A stretch of 64,000 nt of DNA from Calliopsis andreniformis. Its lineage: Eukaryota; Arthropoda; Insecta; Hymenoptera; Andrenidae. Positions 26,191-39,583 of the stretch are shown here, one piece after another. Position 1 is the stretch's first letter. Every line of letters starts with the position of its first letter. A program made the position numbers and the translations under genes. The notes under the pieces were generated by a model. It was not told where the DNA came from, made no database searches, and worked only from the letters and a program-made list of their open reading frames with translations. The stretch is taken from the NCBI RefSeq assembly GCF_051401765.1, contig NW_027480423.1, positions 1,674,001-1,738,000 on the forward strand. The letters run 5' to 3'.

Positions 26191-29177
26191 AATGAATAAT
26201 TGCAAACATTGCGAAAGTAATGGTCATTCCACGTTCCGGGCAACCTAGGCGTCACTCTAGTGCGTTGCTACACCACATCTAATAGCTACGGCCTTAGACG
26301 TCAACGACAGAAGCATAAAATACAATAAAGATGCAACAGCTTTTCCTTCGTATAAAACGAATAATTGCACCCAGTGTGAAAGTTATTGTCATTTCTACTT
26401 TCCGCGCAACCTAGGCTTCACCCTGGGGCGTTGCTCCAACAGATTGAATAGTTAGGACCTTAGAAGTCAATGCCTGAAGCATAAAATGCAATAAAAATAC
26501 AACAGTTTTTCCATCATATAACAGGAATAATTGCAACCGGTTTGAAAGTGATGGTCATTTCTACGTTCCGGGCAACCTAGGCTTCACTCTAGGGCGGTGC
26601 TCCACCAGATCGAATAGTTAGGGCCTTAGAAGTCAACGCCCGAAGCATAAAATGCAATAAAAATACAACAGTGTTTCCATCGTATAACAGGAATAATTGC
26701 AACCAGTTTGAAAGTGATGGCCAATTCTACGTTCTGCGCAACCTAGGCTTCACTCCAGGGCGTTGCTCCACCAGATCGAAAAGTGACGGCCTAAGAAGTC
26801 AACGCCAGAAGCATAAAATACAATATAAATACAACAGTTTTTCCGTCGTATAAAAGGATTAATTGCAACCAGTTTGAAAGTGATGGTCACTTCTACGTTC
26901 CGGGAAACCTAGGCTTCACTCTAGGGCGTTGCTCCACCAGATCAAATAGCTAGGGCCTTATAAGTCAACGCCCGAAGTATATAATACAAAATAAATAGAA
27001 CAGTTTTTCCATCGTATAAAACTAATAATTTCAACCAGTGTGAAAGTAATGGGCATTTCTACGTTTCGGGCAACCTAGGCTTCACTCTAGGGCGTTGCTC
27101 CACCACATCGAATAGCTACGGCCTTAGAAGTCAACGCCAGAAGCATAAAATACAGTATAAATACAACAGTTTTTCCATTGTATAGCATGACCAATTGCAA
27201 CCAGTGCGAAAGTAACGATCATTTCGACGTTTCGGGCATCCTAGACTTAACTCTGAGGCGTTGCTCCACCAGATCGGAGAGTTAGGGTCTAAGAAGTCAA
27301 CACCGGAAGCATAAAATACAATATAAAAACAACAGCTTTTCCATCGTAGAAAAAGAATAATTGCAACCTGTGTGAAGGTTATGGTCATATCTAAGTTCCG
27401 GGCAACCTAGGCTTCACCCTAAGGCGTCGCTCCAATAGATTCAATAGTTAGGGCCTTAGAAGTCAACGCCCGACGCATAAAATGCAATAAAAATGCAACA
27501 GTTTTTCCATCGTATAAAAGGATTAATTGCAACCAGTTTGAAAGTGATGGTCATTTCTACGTTCCGGGCAACCTAGGCTTCACCTTAGGGCGTTGTTCCA
27601 CCAGATGGAATAGTTAGGGCATAAGATGTCAACGCCAGAATCATAAAATACGGTATAAATACAACAGCTTTTCCATCGTATAAAACGAATAATAGCAACC
27701 AGTGTGAAAGTTATGGGCATTTCTACGTTCCGGGCAACCTAGGCTTCACTCTACGGCGTTGTTCCACCAGATCGAATAGTTAGGGCATAAGATGTCAACG
27801 CCAGAATCATAAAATACGGTATAAATACAACAGCTTTTCCATCGTATAAAACGAATAATAGCAACCAGTGTGAAAGTTATGGTCATTTCTACGTTCCGGG
27901 CAACCTAGGCTTCACCCTAGGGCGTTGCTCCAACAGATCGAATTGTTAGTGCCTTAGAAGTCAGCGGCCGAAGCATAAAATACAAAATAAATAGAACTGT
28001 TTTTCCATCGTATAAAACGACTAATTGCTACCGGTGTGAAAGTTATTTCCATTTCTACGTTCCGGGCAACCTAGGCTTCACCCTAGGGCGTTGTTCCACC
28101 TGATGGAATAGTTAGGGCATAAGAAGTCAACGCCAGAAGCATAAAAGACGATATAAATACAACAGTTTTTCTATCATATAAAACGAGTAATTGCAACCAG
28201 TATGAAAGTTGTGGTCATTTCTACTTTCCGGGCAACCTAGGCTACACTCTAGGGCGTTGCTCGAGCAGATCGAATAGTTAGTGCCTCAGAAGTCAACGCC
28301 AGAAGCATAAAATACAATATAAATACAACAGTTTTTCCGACGTATAAAACGAATAATTGCAACCAGTATGAAAGTTATGGTCATTTCTACGTTTCGGGCA
28401 ACCTAGGCTTCACTCTATGGCGTTCTTCCACTACATCGAATAGCAGCGGCCTCAGAAGTCAACGCCTGAAGCATAAAATACAAAAAAAATACAACAGTCT
28501 TTCCGTCCTATAACAGGAATAATTGCAACCCGTGTGAAAGTGATGTTCATTTGGACGTTCCAGGCAACCTAGGCTTCACTCTAGGGCGTTTTTCCACCAG
28601 ATAGAATTGTTAGGGCCTAAGAAGTGAACGCCAGAAGCATAAGATACAATATAAATATAACAGTTTTTCCATCGTATAGAACGAATAATAGCAACCAGTG
28701 TGAAAGTTATGGTCACTTCTACGTTCCGGGCAACCTAGGCTTCACTCTAGGGCGTTGCTCCACCAGATCAATCAGCTAGGGCCTTAGAAGTCAACGCCCG
28801 AAGCATAAAATACAATATAAATATAACAGTTTTTCCATCATACAAAACGAATAATTGCAACCAGTATGAAAGCTAGGGTCACTTCTACTTTACGGGCAAC
28901 CTAGGCTACACCCTAGGGCGTTGCTCTTACAGATTGAATAGTTAGGGCCTTATAAGTTAATGCCCGAAGCATAAAATGCAATGAAAATACAACAGTTTTT
29001 ACATCGTATAAAAGGATTAATTGCAACCAGTTTGAAAGTGACGGTCATTTCTTCGTTCCGGGCAACCTAGGCTTCACTGTAGGGCGTTGCTCCACCAGGT
29101 CGAATAGTTAGGGCCTTAGAAGTCAACGCCAGAAGCATAAAATACAATATAAGTACAACAGTTTTTCCATCGTATAA
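26191..29177 (+). repeat. Block C, copy C1: 18-monomer HOR
   Basis: The aatgaataattgcaaac marker recurs at 29,178, 2,987 bp later (18 monomers minus 1 bp). The divergent tatagcatgaccaattgc monomer follows six monomers after the marker (27,181). It ends with a run around 28,838-29,160 (catacaaaacg, gctagggtcacttc, tttttacatcg) that reappears at the end of C2, 3,817 bp later. Confidence 0.86.
27787..27834 (+). repeat. Conversion tract copied from the previous monomer
   Basis: The matching place in C2 (30,442-30,489) reads cctaagaagtcagcgcc, then gaagcataaaatacaatat. C1 reads cataagatgtcaacgcc, then gaatcataaaatacggtat and cagcttttcc, which equals the monomer 166 bp upstream (27,621-27,668). 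Flanks on both sides keep the C2 sequence. At least 48 bp were overwritten. Confidence 0.85.
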
Positions 29178-32100
29178 AATGAATAATTGCAAACATTGCG
29201 AAAGTAATGGTCATTCCACGTTCCGGGCAACCTAGGCGTCACTCTAGTGCGTTGCTACACCACATCTAATAGCTACGGCCTTAGACGTCAACGACAGAAG
29301 CATAAAATACAATAAAGATGCAACAGCTTTTCCTTCGTATAAAACGAATAATTGCACCCAGTGTGAAAGTTATTGTCATTTCTACTTTCCGCGCAACCTA
29401 GGCTTCACCCTGGGGCGTTGCTCCAACAGATTGAATAGTTAGGACCTTAGAAGTCAATGCCTGAAGCATAAAATGCAATAAAAATACAACAGTTTTTCCA
29501 TCATATAACAGGAATAATTGCAACCAGTTTGAAAGTGATGGTCATTTCTACGTTCCGGGCAACCTAGGCTTCACTCTAGGGCGGTGCTCCACCAGATCGA
29601 ATAGTTAGGGCCTTAGAAGTCAACGCCCGAAGTATATAATACAAAATAAATAGAACAGTTTTTCCATCGTATAAAACTAATAATTTCAACCAGTGTGAAA
29701 GTAATGGGCATTTCTACGTTTCGGGCAACCTAGGCTTCACTCTAGGGCGTTGCTCCACCACATCGAATAGCTACGGCCTTAGAAGTCAACGCCAGAAGCA
29801 TAAAATACAGTATAAATACAACAGTTTTTCCATTGTATAGCATGACCAATTGCAACCAGTGCGAAAGTAACAATCATTTCGACGTTTCGGGCATCCTAGA
29901 CTTAACTCTGAGGCGTTGCTCCACCAGATCGGAGAGTTAGGGTCTAAGAAGTCAACACCGGAAGCATAAAATACAATATAAAAACAACAGCTTTTCCATC
30001 GTAGAAAACGAATAATTGCAACCTGTGTGAAGGTTATGGTCATATCTAAGTTCCGGGCAACCTAGGCTTCACCCTAAGGCGTCGCTCCAACAGATTCAAT
30101 AGTTAGGGCCTTAGAAGTCAACGCCCGACGCATAAAATTCAATAAAAATGCAACAGTTTTTCCATCGTATAAAAGGATTAATTGCAACCAGTTTGAAAGT
30201 GATGGTCATTTCTACGTTCCGGGCAACCTAGGCTTCACCTTAGGGCGTTGTTCCACCAGATGGAATAGTTAGGGCATAAGATGTCAACGCCAGAATCATA
30301 AAATACGGTATAAATACAACAGCTTTTCCATCGTATAAAACGAATAATAGCAACCAGTGTGAAAGTTATGGGCATTTCTACGTTCCGGGCAACCTAGGCT
30401 TCACTCTACGGCGTTGTTCCACCAGATCGAATAGTTAGGGCCTAAGAAGTCAGCGCCAGAAGCATAAAATACAATATAAATATAACAGTTTTTCCATCGT
30501 ATAAAACGAATAATAGCAACCAGTGTGAAAGTTATGGTCATTTCTACGTTCCGGGCAACCTAGGCTTCACCCTAGGGCGTTGCTCCAACAGATCGAATAG
30601 TTAGTGCCTTAGAAGTCAGCGGCCGAAGCATAAAATACAAAATAAATAGAACTGTTTTTCCATCGTATAAAACGACTAATTGCTACCGGTGTGAAAGTTA
30701 TTTCCATTTCTACGTTCCGGGCAACCTAGGCTTCACCCTAGGGCGTTGTTCCACCTGATGGAATAGTTAGGGCATAAGAAGTCAACGCCAGAAGCATAAA
30801 AGACGATATAAATACAACAGTTTTTCTATCATATAAAACGAGTAATTGCAACCAGTATGAAAGTTGTGGTCATTTCTACTTTCCGGGCAACCTAGGCTAC
30901 ACTCTAGGGCGTTGCTCCAGCAGATCGAATAGTTAGTGCCTCAGAAGTCAACGCCAGAAGCATAAAATACAATATAAATACAACAGTTTTTCCGACGTAT
31001 AAAACGAATAATTGCAACCAGTATGAAAGTTATGGTCATTTCTACGTTTCGGGCAACCTAGGCTTCACTCTATGGCGTTCTTCCACTACATCGAATAGCA
31101 GCGGCCTCAGAAGTCAACGCCTGAAGCATAAAATACAAAAAAAATACAACAGTCTTTCCGTCCTATAACAGGAATAATTGCAACCCGTGTGAAAGTGATG
31201 GTCATTTGTACATTCCAGGCAACCTAGGCTTCACTCTAGGGCGTTGTTCCACCAGATCGAATTGTTAGGGCCTAAGAAGTCAACGCCTGAAGCATAAGAT
31301 ACAATATAAATATAACAGTTTTTCCATCGTATAGAACGAATAATAGCAACCAGTGTGAAAGTTATGGTCACTTCTACGTTCCGGGCAACCTAGGCTTCAC
31401 TCTAGGGCGTTGCTCCTCCAGATCAAACAGCTAGGGCCTTAGAAGTCAACGCCCGAAGCATAAAATACAATATAAATATAACAGTTTTTCCATCGTGTAG
31501 AACGAATAATAGCAACCAGTGTGAAAGTTAACGTCATTTCTACTTTCCGGGCAACCTAGGCTTCACCCTAGGGCGTTGCTCCAACAGATTGAATAGTTAG
31601 GGCCTTAGAAGTCAACGCCCGATTAATAAAATACAAAATAAATAGAACAGTTTTACCATCGTATAAAACGAATAATTGCAACCAGTATGAAAGTTATGGT
31701 CATTTCTACGTTCCGGGCAACCTAGGCTTCACTCTGGGGCGTTGCTCCACCAGATCGAATAGTTAGGGCCTTAGAAGTCAACGCCAGAATCATAAAATAC
31801 AATAAAGATGCAACAGCTTTTCCATCGTATTAAACGAATAATTTCAACCAGTGTGAATGTTATGGTCATTTCTACATTCCGAGCAACCTAGGCTTCACTC
31901 TAGGGCGTTGATCCAACAGATTGAATAGTTAGGGCCTTAGCAGTCAACGCCCGAAGCATAAAATACAATATAAATACAACAGTCTTTCCGTCCTATAACA
32001 GGAATAATTGCAACCCGTGTGAAAGTGATGGTCATTTGGACGTTCCAGGCAACCTAGGCTTCACTCTAGGGCGTTGTTCCACCAGATAGAATTGTTAGGG

Positions 32101-32994
32101 CCTAAGAAGTGAACGCCAGAAGCATAAGATACGATATAAATATAACAGTTTTTCCATCGTATAGAACGAATAATAGCAACCAGTGTGAAAGTTATGGTCA
32201 CTTCTACGTTCCGGGCAACCTAGGCTTCACTCTAGGGCGTTGCTCCACCAGATCAATCAGCTAGGGCCTTAGAAGTCAACGCCCGAAGCATAAAATACAA
32301 TATAAATATAACAGTTTTTCCATCGTACAGAACTAATAATAGCAACCAGTGTGAAAGTTAACGTCATTTCTACTTTGCGGGCAACCTAGGCTTCACCCTA
32401 GGGCGTTTCTCCAACAGATTGAGTAGTTAGGTCCTTAGAAGTCAACGCCCGATGCATAAAATACAAAATAAATAGAACAGTTTTTCCATCGTGTAAAACG
32501 ACTAATTGCTACCGGTGTGAAAATTATTGTCATTTCTACGTTCCGGTCAACCTAGGCTTCACCATAGGGCGTTACTCCACCAGAACGAATAGTTTGGGCC
32601 TAAGAAGTGAACGCCAGAAGCATAAAATACAATATAAATACAACAGTTTTTCCATCATACAAAACGAATAATTGCAACCAGTATGAAAGCTAGGGTCACT
32701 TCTACTTTACGGGCAACCTAGGCTACACCCTAGGGCGTTGCTCTTACAGATTGAATAGTTAGGGCCTTATAAGTTAATGCCCGAAGCATAAAATGCAATA
32801 AAAATACAACAGTTTTTACATCGTATAAAAGGATTAATTGCAACCAGTTTGAAAGTGACGGTCATTTCTTCGTTCCGGGCAACCTAGGCTTCACTGTAGG
32901 GCGTTGCTCCACCAGGTCGAATAGTTAGGGCCTTAGAAGTCAACGCCAGAAGCATAAAATACAATATAAGTACAACAGCTTTTCCATCGTATAA
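29178..32994 (+). repeat. Block C, copy C2: 23-monomer HOR
   Basis: Next marker is at 32,995, 3,817 bp away (23 monomers minus 1 bp). Relative to C1 it has lost two monomers between marker and divergent unit (29,836 is four monomers after the marker instead of six; the break is near 29,630, gcccgaag followed by tatataatac). It has gained about seven monomers in the 31,200-32,640 part. Confidence 0.86.
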
Positions 32995-35900
32995 AATGAA
33001 TAATTGCAAACATTGCGAAAGTAATGGTCATTCCACGTTCCGGGCAACCTAGGCGTCACTCTAGTGCGTTGCTACACCACATCTAATAGCTACGGCCTTA
33101 GACGTCAACGACAGAAGCATAAAATACAATAAAGATGCAACAGCTTTTCCTTCGTATAAAACGAATAATTGCACCCAGTGTGAAAGTTATTGTCATTTCT
33201 ACTTTCCGCGCAACCTAGGCTTCACCCTGGGGCGTTGCTCCAACAGATTGAATAGCTAGGACCTTAGAAGTCAATGCCTGAAGCATAAAATGCAATAAAA
33301 ATACAACAGTTTTTCCATCATATAACAGGAATAATTGCAACCAGTTTGAAAGTGATGGTCATTTCTACGTTCCGGGCAACCTAGGCTTCACTCTAGGGCG
33401 GTGCTCCACCAGATCGAATAGTTAGGGCCTTAGAAGTCAACGCCCGAAGCATAAAATGCAATAAAAATACAACAGTGTTTCCATCGTATAACAGGAATAA
33501 TTGCAACCAGTTTGAAAGTGATGGCCAATTCTACGTTCTGCGCAACCTAGGCTTCACTCCAGGGCGTTGCTCCACCAGATCGAAAAGTTACGGCCTAAGA
33601 AGTCAACGCCAGAAGCATAAAATACAATATAAATACAACAGTTTTTCCGTCGTATAAAAGGATTAATTGCAACCAGTTTGAAAGTGATGGTCACTTCTAC
33701 GTTCCGGGCAACCTAGGCTTCACTCTAGGGCGTTGCTCCACCAGATCAAATAGCTAGGGCCTTATAAGTCAACGCCCGAAGTATATAATACAAAATAAAT
33801 AGAACAGTTTTTCCATCGTATAAAACTAATAATTTCAACCAGTGTGAAAGTAATGGGCATTTCTACGTTTCGGGCAACCTAGGCTTCACTCTAGGGCGTT
33901 GCTCCACCACATCGAGTAGCTACGGCCTTAGAAGTCAACGCCAGAAGCATAAAATACAGTATAAATACAACAGTTTTTCCATTGTATAGCATGACCAATT
34001 GCAACCAGTGCGAAAGTAACGATCATTTCGACGTTTCGGGCATCCTAGACTTAACTCTCAGGCGTTGCTCCACCAGATCGGAGAGTTAGGGTCTAAGAAG
34101 TCAACACCGGAAGCATAAAATACAATATAAAAACAACAGCTTTTCCATCGTAGAAAACGAATAATTGCAACCTGTGTGAAGGTTATGGTCATATCTAAGT
34201 TCCGGGCAACCTAGGCTTCACCCTAAGGCGTCGCTCCAACAGATTCAATAGTTAGGGCCTTAGAAGTCAACGCCCGACGCATAAAATGCAATAAAAATGC
34301 AACAGTTTTTCCATCGTATAAAAGGATTAATTGCAACCAGTTTGAAAGTGATGGTCATTTCTACGTTCCGGGCAACCTAGGCTTCACCTTAGGGCGCTGT
34401 TCCACCAGATGGAATAGTTAGGGCATAAGATGTCAACGCCAGAATCATAAAATACGGTATAAATACAACAGCTTTTCCATCGTATAAAACGAATAATAGC
34501 AACCAGTGTGAAAGTTATGGGCATTTCTACGTTCCGGGCAACCTAGGCTTCACTCTACGGCGTTGTTCCACCAGATCGAATAGTTAGGGCCTAAGAAGTC
34601 AACGCCTGAAGCATAAAATACAAAAAAAAATACAACAGTCTTTCCGTCCTATAACAGGAATAATTGCAACCCGTGTGAAAGTGATGGTCATTTGTACATT
34701 CCAGGCAACCTAGGCTTCACTCTAGGGCGTTGTTCCACCAGATCGAATTGTTAGGGCCTAAGAAGTCAACGCCTGAAGCATAAGATACAATATAAATATA
34801 ACAGTTTTTCCATCGTATAGAACGAATAATAGCAACCAGTGTGAAAGTTATGGTCACTTCTACGTTCCGGGCAACCTAGGCTTCACTCTAGGGCGTTGCT
34901 CCTCCAGATCAAACAGCTAGGGCCTTAGAAGTCAACGCCCGAAGCATAAAATACAATATAAATATAACAGTTTTTCCATCGTGTAGAACGAATAATAGCA
35001 ACCAGTGTGAAAGTTAACGTCATTTCTACTTTCCGGGCAACCTAGGCTTCACCCTAGGGCGTTGCTCCAACAGATTGAATAGTTAGGGCCTTAGAAGTCA
35101 ACGCCCGATTAATAAAATACAATATAAATATAACAGTTTTTCCATCGTATAGAACTAATAATAGCAACCAGTGTGAAAGTTAACGTCATTTCTACTTTCC
35201 GGGCAACCTAGGCTTCACCCTAGGGCGTTGCTCCAACAGATTGAGTAGTTAGGGCCTTAGAAGTCAACGCCCGATGCATAAAATACAAAATAAATAGAAC
35301 AGATTTTCCATCGTGTAAAACGAATAATTGCTACCGGTGTGAAAATTATGGTCATTTCTACGTTCCGGTCAACCTAGGCTTCACCATAGGGCGTTACTCC
35401 ACCAGATCGAATAGTTTGGGCCTAAGAAGTGAACGCCAGAAGCATAAAATACAATATAAATGCAACAGTCTTTCCATCATACAAAACGAATAATTGCAAC
35501 CAGTATGAAAGCTAGGGTCATTTCTACTTTCCGGGCAACCTAGGCTACACCCTAGGGCGTTGCTCTTACAGATTGAATAGTTAGGGCCTTATAAGTTAAT
35601 GCCCGAAGCATGAAATGCAATAAAAATGCAACAGTTTTTACATCGTATAAAAGGATTAATTGCAACCAGTTTGAAAGTGGCGGTCATTTCTTCGTTCCGG
35701 GCAACCTAGGCTTCACTGTAGGGCGTTGCTCCACCAGATCGAAAAGTTACGGCCTAAGAAGTCAACGCCAGAAGCATAAAATACGATATAAATACAACAG
35801 CTTTTCCATCGTATAAAACGAATAATTGCAACCAGTGTGAAAGTTATGGTCATTTCTACGTTCCGGGCAACCTAGGCATCACCCCAGGTCGCTGTTCCAC

Positions 35901-38257
35901 CAGATCGAATAGTTAGGGCCTAAGAAGTGAACGCCAGCAGCATAAAATACAATATAAATACAACAGCTCTTCCATCATATAATACGAATAATTGCAACCA
36001 GTATGAAAGTTATGGTCATTTCTACGTTCCGGGCAACCCAGGCTTCACTCTATGGCGTTCTTCCACCACATCGAATAGCTACGGCCACAGAAGTCAACGC
36101 CAGGAGCATAAAATACAATATAAACACAACAGTTTTTCCATCGTATAAAACGAATAATTGCTGCCAGTTTGGAAGTGATGGTCATTTCTAAGTTCCGGCA
36201 ACCTAGGCCTCACCCTAGGGCGTTGTTCCACCAGATTGAATAGTTAAGGCCTAAGAAATCAACGCCAGAAGCATAAAATACAATATAAATATAACAGTTT
36301 TTCCATCGTATAAAAGGATTAATTGCAACCAGTTTGAAAGTGATGGTCACTTCTACGTTCCGGGCAACCTAGGCTTCACTCTAGGGCGTTGCTCCACCAG
36401 ATCGAATAGCTAGGGCCTTAGAAGTCAACGCCCGAAGTATAAAATACAAAATAAATAGAACAGTTTTTCCATCGTATAAAACTAATAATTTCAACCAGTG
36501 TGAAAGAAATGGGCATTTCTACGTTTCGGGCAACCTAGGCTTCACTCTAGGGCGTTGCTCCACCACATCGAATAGCTACGACCTTAGAAGTCAACGCCAG
36601 AAGCATAAAATACAGTATAAATACAACAGTTTTTCCATTGTATAGCATGACCAATTGCAACCAGTGCGAAAGTAACGATCATTTCGACGTATCGGGCATC
36701 CTAGACTTAACTCTGAGGCGTTGCTCCACCAGATCGGAGAGTTAGGGTCTAAGAAGTCAACACCGGAAGCATAAAATACAATATAAAAACAACAGCTTTT
36801 CCATCGTAGAAAACGAATAATTGCAACCTGTGTGAAGGTTATGGTCATATCTAAGTTCCGGGCAACCTAGGCTTCACCCTAGGGCGTCGCTCCAACAGAT
36901 TCAATAGTTAGGGCCTTAGCAGTCAACGCCCGAAGCAGAAAATACAATATAAATACAACAGTTTTTCCATCATATAACAGGAATAATTGCAACCAGTTTG
37001 AAAGTGATGGTCATTTCTACGTTCCGGGCAACCTAGGCTTCACTCTAGGGCGTTGCTCCACCAGATCGAATAGTTAGTGCCTCAGAAGTCAACGCCAGAA
37101 GCATAAAATACAATATAAATACAACAGTTTTTCCGACGTATAAAACGAATAATTGCAACCAGTATGAAAGTTATGGTCATTTCTACGTTTCGGGCAACCT
37201 AGGCTTCACTCTATGGCGTTCTTCCACTACATCGAATAGCAGCGGCCTCAGAAGTCAACGCCTGAAGCATAAAATACAAAAAAAATACAACAGTCTTTCC
37301 GTCCTATAACAGGAATAATTGCAACCCGTGTGAAAGTGATGGTCATTTGTACATTCCAGGCAACCTAGGCTTCACTCTAGGGCGTTGTTCCACCAGATCG
37401 AATTGTTGGGGCCTAAGAAGTCAACGCCAGAAGCATAAGATACAATATAAATATAACAGTTTTTCCATCGTATAGAACGAATAATAGCAACCAGTGTGAA
37501 AGTTATGGTCACTTCTACGTTCCGGGCAACCTAGGCTTCACTCTAGGGCGTTGCTCCTCCAGATCAAACAGTTAGGGCCTTAGAAGTCAACGACCGAAGC
37601 ATAAAATACAATATAAATACAACAGTTCTTCCATCATATAAAACGAATAATTGCAACCAGTATGAAAGTTATGGTCATTTCTACGTTCCGGGCAACCCAG
37701 GCTTCACTCTATGGCGTTCTTCCACCACATCGAATAGCTACGGCCACAGAAGTCAACGCCAGAAGCATAAAATACAATATAAACACAACAGTTTTTCCAT
37801 GGTATAAAACGAATAATTGCTACCAGTATGGAAGTGATGGTCATTTCTGCGTTCCGGTCAACCTAGGCTTCACCATAGGGCGTTGTTCCACCAGATGGAA
37901 TAGTTAGGGCATAAGATGTCAACGCCAGAATCATAAAATACGGTATAAATACAACAGCTTTTCCATCGTATAAAACGAATAATAGCAACCAGTGTGAAAG
38001 TTATGGGCATTTCTACGTTCCGGGCAACCTAGGCATCACTCTACGGCGTTGTTCCACCAGATCGAATAGTTAGGGCCTAAGAAGTCAGCGCCAGAAGCAT
38101 AAAATACAATATAAATATAACAGTTTTTCCATCGTATAGAACGAATAATAGCAACCAGTGTGAAAGTTATGGTCACTTCTACGTTCCGGGCAACCTAGGC
38201 TTCACTCTAGGGCGTTGCTCCTCCAGATCAAACAGTTAGGGCCTTAGAAGTCAACGA
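32995..38257 (+). repeat. Block C, copy C3: extended, rearranged HOR
   Basis: Starts like C1, keeping the two monomers lost in C2 (the acagtgtttccatcg unit at about 33,471). Around 34,595 it jumps from the position equivalent to 30,450 of C2 to that of 31,115, removing four monomers. A second divergent unit lies at 36,641, 16 monomers after that at 33,985. From 35,600 on, segments of C0 type (ttcttccatcatata-like units at about 35,960 and 37,625) are mixed in. Confidence 0.8.
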
Positions 38258-38920
38258 CCGAAGCATAAAATACAAAATAAATAGAACAGTTTTTCCATTG
38301 TATAAAACGAATAATAGCAACCAGTGTGAAAGTTATGGTCATTTCTACGTTCGGGCAACCTGGGCTTCACTCTAGGGCGTTGCTCCACCAGATCAAACAG
38401 CTAGGGCCTTAGAAGTCAACACCCGAAGCATAAAATACAATATAAATATAACAGTTTTTCCGTCGTGTAGAACGAATAATAGCAACCAGTGTGAAAGTTA
38501 ACGTCATTTCTACTTTCCGGGCAACCTAGGCTTCACCCTAGGGCGTTGCTCCAACAGATTGAATAGTTAGGGCGTAAGAAGTGATCGCCAGAAGCATAAA
38601 ATACAATATAAATACAACAGTTTTTCCATCATACAAAACGAATAATTGCAACCAGTATGAAAGCTAGGGTCATTTCTACTTTACGGGCAACCTAGGCTAC
38701 AACCCAGGGCGTTGCTCTTACAGATTGAATAGTTAGGGCCTTAGAAGTTAATGCCCGAAGCATAAAATGCAATAAAAATACAACAGTTTTTCCATCGTAT
38801 AAAAGGATTAATTGCAACCAGTTTGAAAGTGATGGTCATTTCTACGTTCCGGGCAACCTAGGCTTCACTCTAGGTCGTTGCTCCACCAGATCGAATAGTT
38901 AGGGCCTTAGAAGTCAACGA
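38258..38920 (+). repeat. 4-monomer tandem duplication, left copy
   Basis: ccgaagcataaaatacaaaa recurs at 38,921, 663 bp later. The unit is four monomers less one base; both copies share the missing base in acgttcgggcaacctggg, so the deletion came before the duplication. They also share cttccgtcgtgtagaac-type and cgtaagaagtgatcg variants. Confidence 0.9.
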
Positions 38921-39583
38921 CCGAAGCATAAAATACAAAATAAATAGAACAGTTTTTCCATTGTATAAAACGAATAATAGCAACCAGTGTGAAAGTTATG
39001 GTCATTTCTACGTTCGGGCAACCTGGGCTTCACTCTAGGGCGTTGCTCCACCAGATCAAACAGCTAGGGCCTTAGAAGTCAACACCCGAAGCATAAAATA
39101 CAATATAAATATAACAGTTTTTCCGTCGTGTAGAACGAATAATAGCAACCAGTGTGAAAGTTAACGTCATTTCTACTTTCCGGGCAACCTAGGCTTCACC
39201 CTAGGGCGTTGCTCCAACAGATTGAATAGTTAGGGCGTAAGAAGTGATCGCCAGAAGCATAAAATACAATATAAATACAACAGTTTTTCCATCATACAAA
39301 ACGAATAATTGCAACCAGTATGAAAGCTAGGGTCATTTCTACTTTACGGGCAACCTAGGCTACAACCCAGGGCGTTGCTCTTACAGATTGAATAGTTAGG
39401 GCCTTAGAAGTTAATGCCCGAAGCATAAAATGCAATAAAAATACAACAGTTTTTCCATCGTATAAAAGGATTAATTGCAACCAGTTTGAAAGTGATGGTC
39501 ATTTCTACGTTCCGGGCAACCTAGGCTTCACTCTAGGTCGTTGCTCCACCAGATCGAATAGTTAGGGAATTAGAAGTCAACGC
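38921..39583 (+). repeat. 4-monomer tandem duplication, right copy
   Basis: Almost identical to the preceding 663 bp, continuing to about 39,565 where agttagggaattagaag replaces agttagggccttagaag. The near lack of differences makes this one of the youngest changes visible in the window. Confidence 0.9.
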
